Shown here: positions 15,238 to 21,448 of the stretch, piece after piece
How the letters are laid out: each line of letters begins with the position of its first letter
Position numbering within the stretch: the stretch's first letter is position 1
Assembly (NCBI GenBank): GCA_002715305.1
Contig: PAYV01000032.1
Location: 1-21,448 of the forward strand
Origin: Rickettsiales bacterium
Lineage (GTDB): Bacteria; Pseudomonadota; Alphaproteobacteria; Methylaequorales; Methylaequoraceae
DNA length: 21,448 bases
Direction: 5' to 3'
The notes under the pieces: model-generated
The model's database searches: none
Told to the model about the DNA's origin: nothing
The model's input: the letters and a program-made list of their open reading frames with translations, nothing else
Translations under genes and position numbers: made by a program

Positions 15238-16549
15238 AAATCTTTAATGCTTTCCTTTGATTTTCTTTTAATAAGTTTAAACTAAATCCATCTATTAATT
15301 CGTGGAATAGTCTATACCAGTTTATCTCTGCATCGAGGTGCAAAAAAACTGACCCCAAGCCAATTGCAGCCCTATCCATAAAAACAAACTCTCTTGGAGG
15401 TTTTACTCCCCCAATTTTTTTTAATTCTTTATGAACTTTTGATGCTGCTTGTGCTCCGTAAACTGTTGAATTTGTTTCTTGCATTTTTCTAACTTTATCT
15501 TCCAATAAAGGAGAGTACAAAAACTTTGCCCATATATTCAATATTTTAATCAGCTGTTTAGATATATTTTCAAACCCCCAACTTTCATATGCATGAACTG
15601 CAAGATCTTCGTTATTTTCTAGAATTGCATAATATAAATCAATAACACCTTTAACAAAAGAAGGTTTAAAAATACGAATACAACCAAAATCTAAAAGATT
15701 GATTTTTAAATTTTCATCAACAGAATAATTACCTAAATGTGGGTCACCGTGAATAATCCCATATTTGTAAAATGGAACGTACCAGGCTTTAAACATATTT
15801 ACTGCAATTTTTTTTCTATGTAACTTTGAACTTCCTTTAAAATCTAGTAATTTTTTTCCTTTTAAAAAATTCATACTTAATAAACGGTTTGAAGAAATTT
15901 TTTCATAAACTTTTGGAACATTAATATCCTCATAATTTTTTAGAATATAGCTAAATAACATCATATTTTTTTTTTCTCTACCATAATCAAGTTCTTCTCT
16001 TACTCTTGAAGATATTTCTTTTTGAATTTCAGAGGTATCTATGCTCTTGTCAATTCTTTTATAAATTGAAAATATTAGTTTCAATTGATTTATATCGGCT
16101 TCAACAATTGAGAGCATATCTGGATATTGAAGTTTACATACAATTTCATCAGTTCCAAATTTAGCCTTATGTACTTGTCCTAGAGATGCGGCAGCAAACG
16201 GTTCTTTCTCAAATGAACTAAATTTTTTGATCCAATTAAATCCTAATTCATTTCTCATCCTTCTTTTTACAAAATTCCATCCCATTGGCGGTGCATTGGA
16301 TTGAAGTTTTGTAAGTTCAGTAACATATTCGTGAGGAAGGATATCTGGAACTGTTGATATTAGTTGAGCAATTTTCATTATTGGACCTTTAAGTCCACCT
16401 AGTGCTATAGTTAAATCTTCAGCATTTTTTGAATGATTAAGATCATTGAAAATTTTTGACCTAAAAAATTTAACTGCCAAAAGGCCTGCAGAACTTCCCA
16501 GATCTGTATATCTTTTAATTCTTTTTGAAAATTTATTTAATTCATCCAT
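15215..16549 (-). CDS. ABC1/AarF/UbiB-family atypical kinase
   Basis: A 444-residue protein-kinase-like ATPase of the ABC1 family, whose members (UbiB, Coq8/ADCK3) support ubiquinone synthesis. Motifs in order: the family-specific K59-I-A-Q62 in GPIMKIAQLIS (the KxGQ motif with Ala for Gly), the Ala-rich nucleotide loop FAAASLGQVHKA in place of a Gly-rich loop, an ExD-like element near EELDYGREK, the catalytic HGDPHLGNY and the metal-binding DFG in INLLDFGC. The last 60 residues are not strongly hydrophobic, so the two C-terminal membrane helices of E. coli UbiB appear absent. It resembles the shorter soluble AarF type. Its 3' end overlaps the convergent TetR-fold gene by 23 bases. Confidence 0.9.
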   Translation of the reverse strand: MDELNKFSKRIKRYTDLGSSAGLLAVKFFRSKIFNDLNHSKNAEDLTIALGGLKGPIMKIAQLISTVPDILPHEYVTELTKLQSNAPPMGWNFVKRRMRNELGFNWIKKFSSFEKEPFAAASLGQVHKAKFGTDEIVCKLQYPDMLSIVEADINQLKLIFSIYKRIDKSIDTSEIQKEISSRVREELDYGREKKNMMLFSYILKNYEDINVPKVYEKISSNRLLSMNFLKGKKLLDFKGSSKLHRKKIAVNMFKAWYVPFYKYGIIHGDPHLGNYSVDENLKINLLDFGCIRIFKPSFVKGVIDLYYAILENNEDLAVHAYESWGFENISKQLIKILNIWAKFLYSPLLEDKVRKMQETNSTVYGAQAASKVHKELKKIGGVKPPREFVFMDRAAIGLGSVFLHLDAEINWYRLFHELIDGFSLNLLKENQRKALKISKLQEVN

Positions 16550-16563
16550 GATGATAAATTAAT

Positions 16564-16578
16564 AAAAAAAAAAAAAAA
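16564..16578. repeat. 15-base A/T homopolymer upstream of the kinase gene
   Basis: An uninterrupted run of 15 A on the plus strand (T on the minus strand) lies 15-29 bases before the ATG of the minus-strand ABC1 kinase gene. It is the longest mononucleotide run noticed in the window. Its length could vary by slippage and change leader or promoter spacing for the kinase gene. It could equally be a sequencing or assembly soft spot. Confidence 0.6.
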
Positions 16579-16579
16579 T

Positions 16580-16699
16580 TTAAATAAAAAATAATAAAAC
16601 TAGAAAAATTAATGAAATTGTAAGATAGTTTTTTGAGATAAATTCTATAACTTTTACCTTAAAATAATCTTTATTATTAACAATTCTTGTTTTTAACAT
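16580..16699 (-). CDS. possible 39-residue single-helix membrane peptide
   Basis: In the 179-base gap between ispB and the kinase gene, the minus strand has ATG (16699) and 39 codons ending at TAA (16580-16582). The peptide starts with a basic part (MLKTRIVNNKDYFKVKVIEF) and ends with one hydrophobic helix, YLTISLIFLVLLFFI, at the extreme C terminus. It has the same orientation as ispB and the kinase, and starts 29 bases after the ispB stop. No good Shine-Dalgarno site is present, an intrinsic-terminator-like hairpin precedes it, and AT-rich DNA easily yields hydrophobic chance frames. Conservation is unknown. Confidence 0.32.
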   Translation of the reverse strand: MLKTRIVNNKDYFKVKVIEFISKNYLTISLIFLVLLFFI

Positions 16700-16712
16700 T
16701 TAAAATCTTTGC

Positions 16713-16736
16713 AAAAAATATTCCAACTTTAGTTGG
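16713..16736 (-). terminator. possible intrinsic terminator overlapping the ispB stop codon
   Basis: Bases 16723-16736 form the inverted repeat CCAACTTTAGTTGG, a 5-6 base-pair stem with a 2-4 base loop. On the minus strand it is followed by AATA and six T (16718-16713). The ispB TAA (16731-16729) sits in the loop. The stem is short, so termination would be partial at best. Confidence 0.38.
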
Positions 16737-17736
16737 TTCTATTAACTAAAAAATCAACTAAGTTAATAAGTTTATTTTTTGAATCTGAATCAGAGAATCC
16801 TCCTAGACTATCTTTAGCCATAATTGAAAAGTGCTTTGCTTTATTTTTACAATCTTGCTCGACTCCATATTTTTTCATACATTTTAGTATTTCAAAGAAA
16901 TCTTGGTCTTTAAGGTCATTTTTTAGTAAATACTCTATATATTTTTTTTCTTCTGTATTAGATCTTTTGTAGCAAAGTATCAATGGAAGAGACATTTTCC
17001 CTTCTTTTAAATCATTTCCGAAATCTTTCCCAGACAAACCTTTTACTGAAAAGTAATCAAGCGTATCGTCAATTATCTGAAATGCAATACCAATATATCT
17101 TCCAAAATCAGAGAGAGAACTTTTATTATCATCACATACACCACTAATTTCTGCGCTTAATTCACAAGCTGCTGAAAAAAGTTCAGCAGTTTTGTGAGAA
17201 ATAATATCTAAATATTCTGCCTCAGAAGTTTTAAGGTTCTTTGAAGCTACTAATTGTTTAACTTCACCTTGAGAAATTTTTAAAGATGCTTTCGAAACTA
17301 TATTTAGACAACTCAAAGAACCATCATTGATAAGTATTTTAAATGCCTTACTAAGTAAATAATCACCAACTAAAATACTTGATTTGTTATCCCAAATTAA
17401 ATTAGCAGTTTTTTTTCCTCTTCTCTTCTTACCATTATCAACAACATCATCGTGTAAAAGAGTTGCTGTATGAATGAACTCAATCACTGATGCTAATTTA
17501 ATATGACGTTCACCAGAATAGTTACATAATCGAGAACATGCTAATAGTAATAGCGGTCGAATTCTTTTTCCACCAGACTCTAATAAATGGCTAGATAATT
17601 GTGAAACAAGTGGAAGTTCGTTTGACATTAATTCAAGAATATTTGAATTAAGTTTATTAATATCTGAGGACAGCCAGTCTAATAAGTTCTCGATAATATT
17701 TTTTTTTCTATTTTGATTGAGATTTATAATATTCAT
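16729..17736 (-). CDS. ispB: long-chain polyprenyl diphosphate synthase (IspB type)
   Basis: Builds the long all-trans isoprenoid tail used for ubiquinone from isopentenyl and farnesyl diphosphates. The 335 residues contain GGKRIRP (55-61), the first aspartate-rich motif in IHTATLLHDDVVD (D96, D97, D100) and the second aspartate-rich motif in FQIIDDTLDY, followed by GKDFGNDLKEGKMSLP. Ala91, five residues before the first Asp, is small, as in octaprenyl and decaprenyl synthases, so the product should be long rather than farnesyl or geranylgeranyl. Exact chain length (C40 or C50) cannot be read from sequence. It is divergent from glyQ across 98 bases. Confidence 0.94.
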   Translation of the reverse strand: MNIINLNQNRKKNIIENLLDWLSSDINKLNSNILELMSNELPLVSQLSSHLLESGGKRIRPLLLLACSRLCNYSGERHIKLASVIEFIHTATLLHDDVVDNGKKRRGKKTANLIWDNKSSILVGDYLLSKAFKILINDGSLSCLNIVSKASLKISQGEVKQLVASKNLKTSEAEYLDIISHKTAELFSAACELSAEISGVCDDNKSSLSDFGRYIGIAFQIIDDTLDYFSVKGLSGKDFGNDLKEGKMSLPLILCYKRSNTEEKKYIEYLLKNDLKDQDFFEILKCMKKYGVEQDCKNKAKHFSIMAKDSLGGFSDSDSKNKLINLVDFLVNRTN

Positions 17737-17769
17737 TAAATTTTAAATTCGATTAAAAATTTCCAATAA

Positions 17770-17823
17770 TTGTTTAGTATGTTTAAAATAAAAATATAGT
17801 ATTTTTAAATATTATTTTAACAA
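17770..17823. promoter_or_regulatory. possible overlapping divergent promoters between ispB and glyQ
   Basis: The 98-base spacer must hold promoters for both genes. On the plus strand TTGTTT (17770-17775) and TATAGT (17795-17800) are 19 bases apart, a weak arrangement placing a start 25-30 bases before glyQ. On the minus strand TTGTTA (17823-17818) and TACTAT (17801-17796) are 16 bases apart. The two -10 boxes would share the same bases. All matches are partial and the DNA is nearly all A/T. Confidence 0.25.
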
Positions 17824-17834
17824 AAAATTTTTTT

Positions 17835-18680
17835 ATGCTTACATTTCAAGACATAATACTAAGATTACAAAATTTTTGGATGAAAAAAAATTGTCTATTA
17901 GTCCAACCCTATGATCTTGAAATGGGAGCTGCAACATTCCATCCCTTCACAACATTAAAGGCAATTGGTAATGCACCATGGAGAGCGGTCTTTTTGCAGC
18001 CCTGTAGAAGACCAAGTGACGGTCGATTTGGTAAAAATCCCAATAGGCTTCAATATTACTACCAACTTCAAGTGATTATTAAACCAAGTCCAGTAGACTC
18101 ACAAGAACTTTATCTTGATAGCTTGAAATCAATATCGATTGATCCAAATGATAATGATATTAAATTTATAGAGGATGATTGGGAAAGTCCTACGTTAGGA
18201 GCATCTGGTTTAGGGTGGGAAGTACAATGTAATGGTATGGAAATAAGTCAATTTACTTATTTTCAGCAAATTGGTGGTATAGAATGTAATCCAGTAAGTT
18301 TAGAATTAACATATGGTTTGGAAAGGTTAGCAACTTATGTTCAAAATGTAGATAGTGTTTTTGATATTAAATTAGATAAAACAGGGACAAAATATGGAGA
18401 TTTATTTTTAAATAATGAAGAACAATTTTCATCATATAATTTTAATTTTGCTGATAAAAGTTACCTTTTTGAAACTTTTAAGTATTACGAAGAAAATTCT
18501 AATAAACTTCTTGAAAACAATCTTCCGCTTCCAGCATATGAATTATGTATAAAGGCCAGTCATTCTTTTAATTTGTTAGATGCAAGAGGGTTAATTTCTG
18601 TAACAGAAAGACAATCTTACATACTTAGAATTAGATCATTGGTTCAAAAATGCTGTGAATCAATTATAGGGTCAGCATGA
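17835..18680 (+). CDS. glyQ: glycine--tRNA ligase alpha subunit
   Basis: The catalytic alpha chain of the two-subunit bacterial glycyl-tRNA synthetase (alpha2 beta2). The 281 residues align along the full family. They include VQPYDLEMGAATFHP near residue 23, QPCRRPSDGRFGKNPNRLQY, YQLQVIIKPSPVDSQELYL, GWEVQCNGMEISQFTYFQQI with GGIEC, and the C-terminal AYELCIKASHSFNLLDARG then SVTERQSYILRIRSL. These class II motifs bind ATP and glycine. The stop overlaps the glyS start by 4 bases (ATGA), fitting 1:1 subunit production. The ATG at 17835 is preceded by A/T runs with no Shine-Dalgarno site. Confidence 0.98.
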   Translation: MLTFQDIILRLQNFWMKKNCLLVQPYDLEMGAATFHPFTTLKAIGNAPWRAVFLQPCRRPSDGRFGKNPNRLQYYYQLQVIIKPSPVDSQELYLDSLKSISIDPNDNDIKFIEDDWESPTLGASGLGWEVQCNGMEISQFTYFQQIGGIECNPVSLELTYGLERLATYVQNVDSVFDIKLDKTGTKYGDLFLNNEEQFSSYNFNFADKSYLFETFKYYEENSNKLLENNLPLPAYELCIKASHSFNLLDARGLISVTERQSYILRIRSLVQKCCESIIGSA

Positions 18681-20725
18681 GTACTTTTTTTCTAGAGATC
18701 TATGGTGAAGAAATTCCATCAGATTCTCAGATTTCTGGGGAAATTGAATTAAAAAAAGCATTAGAATCTTTTCTAATAAAAAATAAAATAAAATTTGCTA
18801 ATGTAAATTCATTCTCAACATCAAGAAGAATTATAATATTTTCAAGAAAGATTTCAAAACAAACAGAATCTGAAATCAAAGAAATAAGGGGACCTAGAAC
18901 AGAATCAAACAATAATGCTATTCAAGGATTTTTAAAATCAAATAATATAAAAATTTCTAACTTGATAAAAAGAAAAATTAAAAATGTAGAATATTTTTTT
19001 TATTTAAAAAAACTCCCTCCTACCAAATTGAATATACTCTTAGAAAAAAATCTTAATGAAATTCTATCATCAATTAAATGGAAAAAGTCAATGAAATGGG
19101 GATCTCATCAAGATAAATGGATAAGACCCATTAGGAACATTTTATGTGTGCTTGATAATAAAAAGATAAAATTTAATTTTGCCGGTTTAAATTCTGTTGA
19201 TTATTCTTTTGGAAATTATCATTACAATACAAAGCAAATAAAGTTCAGAAACATTGAAGACTATCTTAGAAATTTAAAAAAAAATTTTGTCATTGCTGAC
19301 AGAAATGAAAGAAAAAAAATTATTTATAAAAAATTATATTCCTTTTGTAATAAGGAAAAGTTTAAAAAGAATTTTGATGATAAGCAAATTGAAAAAATTG
19401 CGAATACTGTCGAATTTCCAAATATATATTTTGGTAAATTTGATAAAAGTTTTTTCTCAATTCCAGGTTTTTTAATCAAATCTATTCTTACAGAAAAACA
19501 AGACTATTTTTATTTTCAGAATGAAAAAGGTGAACTTTCAAATTATTTTGGTTTTGTTACCAACAAAAAAAATACAAAAATGAAATTACTAATCAATGGT
19601 AATGAGAGAGTTCTAAGAGCTAGATTTAGTGATGCAATTTTTTTTCTTAATGAGGATAAAAAAAAAACGTTCCGACAACGTTTAGAAATTCTAAATGGAA
19701 TTATTTTTTATGAAAATGTTGGCACCTTGTATGACAGATCATTGAGGATAAAGGCCTTGACAAAAATTATAAGTAAAGAAATCAACTTTAAAATCTTAAA
19801 AAATCAAGAAAATTTTCTAGAGTTTTCTAATATTGATTTAACAACAGAAGTTGTAAAAGAATTCCCTTCTTTGCAGGGAAAAGTAGGAGGATATTATTTG
19901 TCACTTGAGGGTATTGATAAAAAATTATGCATGGCTTTTTCACAACAATATTCTCAAAACTTTGATAAAAACAATAATAATAAATTATCTTTTATTATAT
20001 CATTAGCTCAAAAGATAGATGCTATTATTGGTTTTTTCTTGTCAGGAAAAAAATTGACTGGTGCCGGTGATCCCTTTGGATTAAGAAGATCAGTTTTAAG
20101 TATTATAAAAATTTCAATTGAAAAAAAAATTGATTTTAATTATTTAAAAGTATTCAAAAATTGTGAAAGCCTTTTTAAAAAACAGGGAATTAAAACTAAT
20201 CTTAATTTGTCGAGTCTAATAGAATTTTTTAATAAAAGAATTCAAGTTTATCTCAATGAAACTGGTATTAAGAATGATGTTATTAAGATTAATCTTTCTA
20301 AAAAAATATTAAACCCATACTTAATTAAAGAAAATAGTATAATTATTGGAAAATTCATTAATTCTTCGTTAGGAAAAAATTTTCTCAGTGCATTTAATAG
20401 GTTGAACTCAATTTTAGGAAATCAGAAATATGATAGTGATATAGATCAATCAATTTTATATGAAAAAGAAGAGATAAAATTATTTGAATCGATAGGGCTC
20501 TTAAAAAAATCTTTAGATATTAAAAAATCAATCTATAATTTAGAGGAATTACAAAATCTTGATATTCTAACTAGTCCAATAAATGAATTTCTTGATAATA
20601 TTAAAGTTAACGTTGAAAACATAAAACTTAAAAGAAATAGAATCAATCTTCTTTTTTACTGTAGAGAAATACTAAATTTATACTATAAATTTAACGATAT
20701 TGAGTTTGGAAATGTTAAAACTTAA
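18677..20725 (+). CDS. glyS: glycine--tRNA ligase beta subunit
   Basis: The beta chain binds tRNA-Gly. At 682 residues it is close to the usual length (about 690). It begins with the typical FFLEIYGEEIPSD (family 'LLVEIGTEELP'), followed by FSTSRRIIIF, ESEIKEIRGPR, KWKKSMKWGSHQDKWIRPIR, RVLRARFSDAIFFLNEDKKK and SLAQKIDAIIGFFLSGKKLT then GAGDPFGLRRS. The C-terminal region is the helical anticodon-binding part and is very Lys/Asn/Ile-rich. It overlaps glyQ by 4 bases and its last 14 bases overlap the MeaB-like gene. Confidence 0.97.
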   Translation: MSTFFLEIYGEEIPSDSQISGEIELKKALESFLIKNKIKFANVNSFSTSRRIIIFSRKISKQTESEIKEIRGPRTESNNNAIQGFLKSNNIKISNLIKRKIKNVEYFFYLKKLPPTKLNILLEKNLNEILSSIKWKKSMKWGSHQDKWIRPIRNILCVLDNKKIKFNFAGLNSVDYSFGNYHYNTKQIKFRNIEDYLRNLKKNFVIADRNERKKIIYKKLYSFCNKEKFKKNFDDKQIEKIANTVEFPNIYFGKFDKSFFSIPGFLIKSILTEKQDYFYFQNEKGELSNYFGFVTNKKNTKMKLLINGNERVLRARFSDAIFFLNEDKKKTFRQRLEILNGIIFYENVGTLYDRSLRIKALTKIISKEINFKILKNQENFLEFSNIDLTTEVVKEFPSLQGKVGGYYLSLEGIDKKLCMAFSQQYSQNFDKNNNNKLSFIISLAQKIDAIIGFFLSGKKLTGAGDPFGLRRSVLSIIKISIEKKIDFNYLKVFKNCESLFKKQGIKTNLNLSSLIEFFNKRIQVYLNETGIKNDVIKINLSKKILNPYLIKENSIIIGKFINSSLGKNFLSAFNRLNSILGNQKYDSDIDQSILYEKEEIKLFESIGLLKKSLDIKKSIYNLEELQNLDILTSPINEFLDNIKVNVENIKLKRNRINLLFYCREILNLYYKFNDIEFGNVKT

Positions 20726-21448
20726 AAAAAAAATCAAACTATCTAATATTTTAGAGAAAGTTGAAGTTGATTCAGAATCAAAAAAAATTATTGAAATGTT
20801 GGATAATTACCATAGCAATCCAAAAGCTCATGTTGTTGGTATTACTGGACCTCCCGGGGTTGGAAAATCTTCATTGATAAACAATTTGATTAAAGGTATT
20901 AGAAAAAACAAAAGATCAGTTGGTATTATTGCTATAGACCCATCATCAACTGAATCTGGAGGAGCACTTCTTGGAGATAGAACTCGTTTTACATTTGATT
21001 TTAAAGACGAAAATGTATTTGTAAGATCAATGGCTACAAAAAATCATTTAGGTGGTATTGCTGAATTGACTTACCCAACAATGGCCGTTATGAGATCTAT
21101 GTTTGATTTTTTAATAGTTGAAACTGTTGGTGTAGGTCAATCAGAAATTAGTATAAAAGATTTAGTTGATACAGTAATACTTTGTGTACAACCAGGTAGT
21201 GGCGACGCAATACAATTTATGAAGTCAGGTGTTTTTGAAATTCCTGATATAATTGTAATAACGAAGAGTGATTTAGATAAGCTTCCACATCTTACATATT
21301 CAGAATTAGCTGGAAGCAAACAGTATCTTAGAAGAAAATCATCTTGGGAAACTAACATTTTAATGATTTCATCTCATAAAAATAAGGGTTTTGAAGAATT
21401 GTATAAAGAATTAAAAAAGAGATGGAGTTGGTTAAAAAAAGATAAAAA
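20712..21448 (+). CDS. meaB: MeaB/ArgK-type P-loop GTPase, 3' truncated
   Basis: An ATG at 20712, inside the glyS end, opens a frame running off the right edge with no stop, giving 245 full codons. It has Walker A GPPGVGKSSLIN, DPSSTESGGALLGDRTRF, GGIAELTYPTM, the MeaB signature VETVGVGQSE and GDAIQFMKSGVFEIPDIIVI. MeaB guards methylmalonyl-CoA mutase, gating cobalamin loading and protecting the radical enzyme. The base-recognition motif reads T-K-S-D where most GTPases have N-K-x-D. The N terminus before Walker A is short (about 44 residues) and lacks the usual 'ARAITLVE' segment. It is thus a divergent member. A related G3E-type GTPase serving another enzyme is possible. The overlap with glyS suggests cotranscription. 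Confidence 0.85.
   Translation, partial: MLKLKKKIKLSNILEKVEVDSESKKIIEMLDNYHSNPKAHVVGITGPPGVGKSSLINNLIKGIRKNKRSVGIIAIDPSSTESGGALLGDRTRFTFDFKDENVFVRSMATKNHLGGIAELTYPTMAVMRSMFDFLIVETVGVGQSEISIKDLVDTVILCVQPGSGDAIQFMKSGVFEIPDIIVITKSDLDKLPHLTYSELAGSKQYLRRKSSWETNILMISSHKNKGFEELYKELKKRWSWLKKDK

Noticed and set aside
21137..21358. 73-residue minus-strand frame near the right end
   Set aside because: It is antisense to the MeaB-like GTPase, whose plus-strand frame carries multiple conserved motifs.
1..21448. Mobile elements, CRISPR arrays, tRNA or rRNA genes, long direct repeats, prophage genes
   Set aside because: I found no transposase or integrase, no spaced repeats, no cloverleaf-like spacer and no composition break. 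Spacers are too short for most RNA genes. Fine-scale RNA searches could not be run.

Overview
The window is a very AT-rich, tightly packed stretch of bacterial chromosome. The proteins look alphaproteobacterial, and gene order such as miaA next to ilvB/ilvH/ilvC, and ispB next to glyQ/glyS, is familiar from that class. AT richness, lysine/asparagine-rich proteins, overlapping reading frames and very short spacers suggest a streamlined marine lineage such as Pelagibacterales (SAR11) or a similar small-genome group. That placement is inference. No tRNA, rRNA, CRISPR array, insertion sequence or prophage gene was seen, and no spacer between genes exceeds about 180 bases.

Layout. (1) Bases 2-5121, plus strand: the 3' end of miaA, then a branched-chain amino acid block ilvB-ilvH-ilvC-leuA. 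(2) Bases 5169-10475, plus strand: the rod-shape elongasome mreB-mreC-mreD-mrdA(PBP2)-mrdB(RodA). (3) Bases 10446-14525, minus strand: a six-gene block read apt, a MotA/ExbB-like channel, an ExbD-like protein with an unusual periplasmic domain, an unrecognised two-helix membrane protein, a lipoprotein and an AI-2E-family permease. Neighbouring genes overlap or lie within about 12 bases of each other. (4) Bases 14665-17736: a TetR-fold protein (plus) converging on an ABC1/UbiB-type kinase (minus), preceded on the minus strand by a long-chain polyprenyl diphosphate synthase. A possible 39-residue membrane peptide lies between the last two. (5) Bases 17835-21448, plus strand: glyQ-glyS, then a MeaB/ArgK-type GTPase cut off by the window edge.

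How the genes work together. Block 1 makes valine/isoleucine intermediates and commits carbon to leucine. Block 2 builds lateral cell wall. In block 3, four adjacent genes look like one envelope-spanning, ion-driven machine: an ExbB/MotA-type stator, an ExbD-type subunit with the conserved transmembrane aspartate but a DUF2135-like beta domain, an unknown inner-membrane partner and a lipoprotein. This is the best candidate for an undescribed system in the window. Block 4 may be linked to ubiquinone: polyprenyl tail synthesis, a UbiB-family kinase and a TetR/COQ9-fold protein.

Most genes lack a clear Shine-Dalgarno sequence, and start-stop overlaps (ATGA, TAATG) are frequent. Promoter and terminator calls are by eye and have low confidence.
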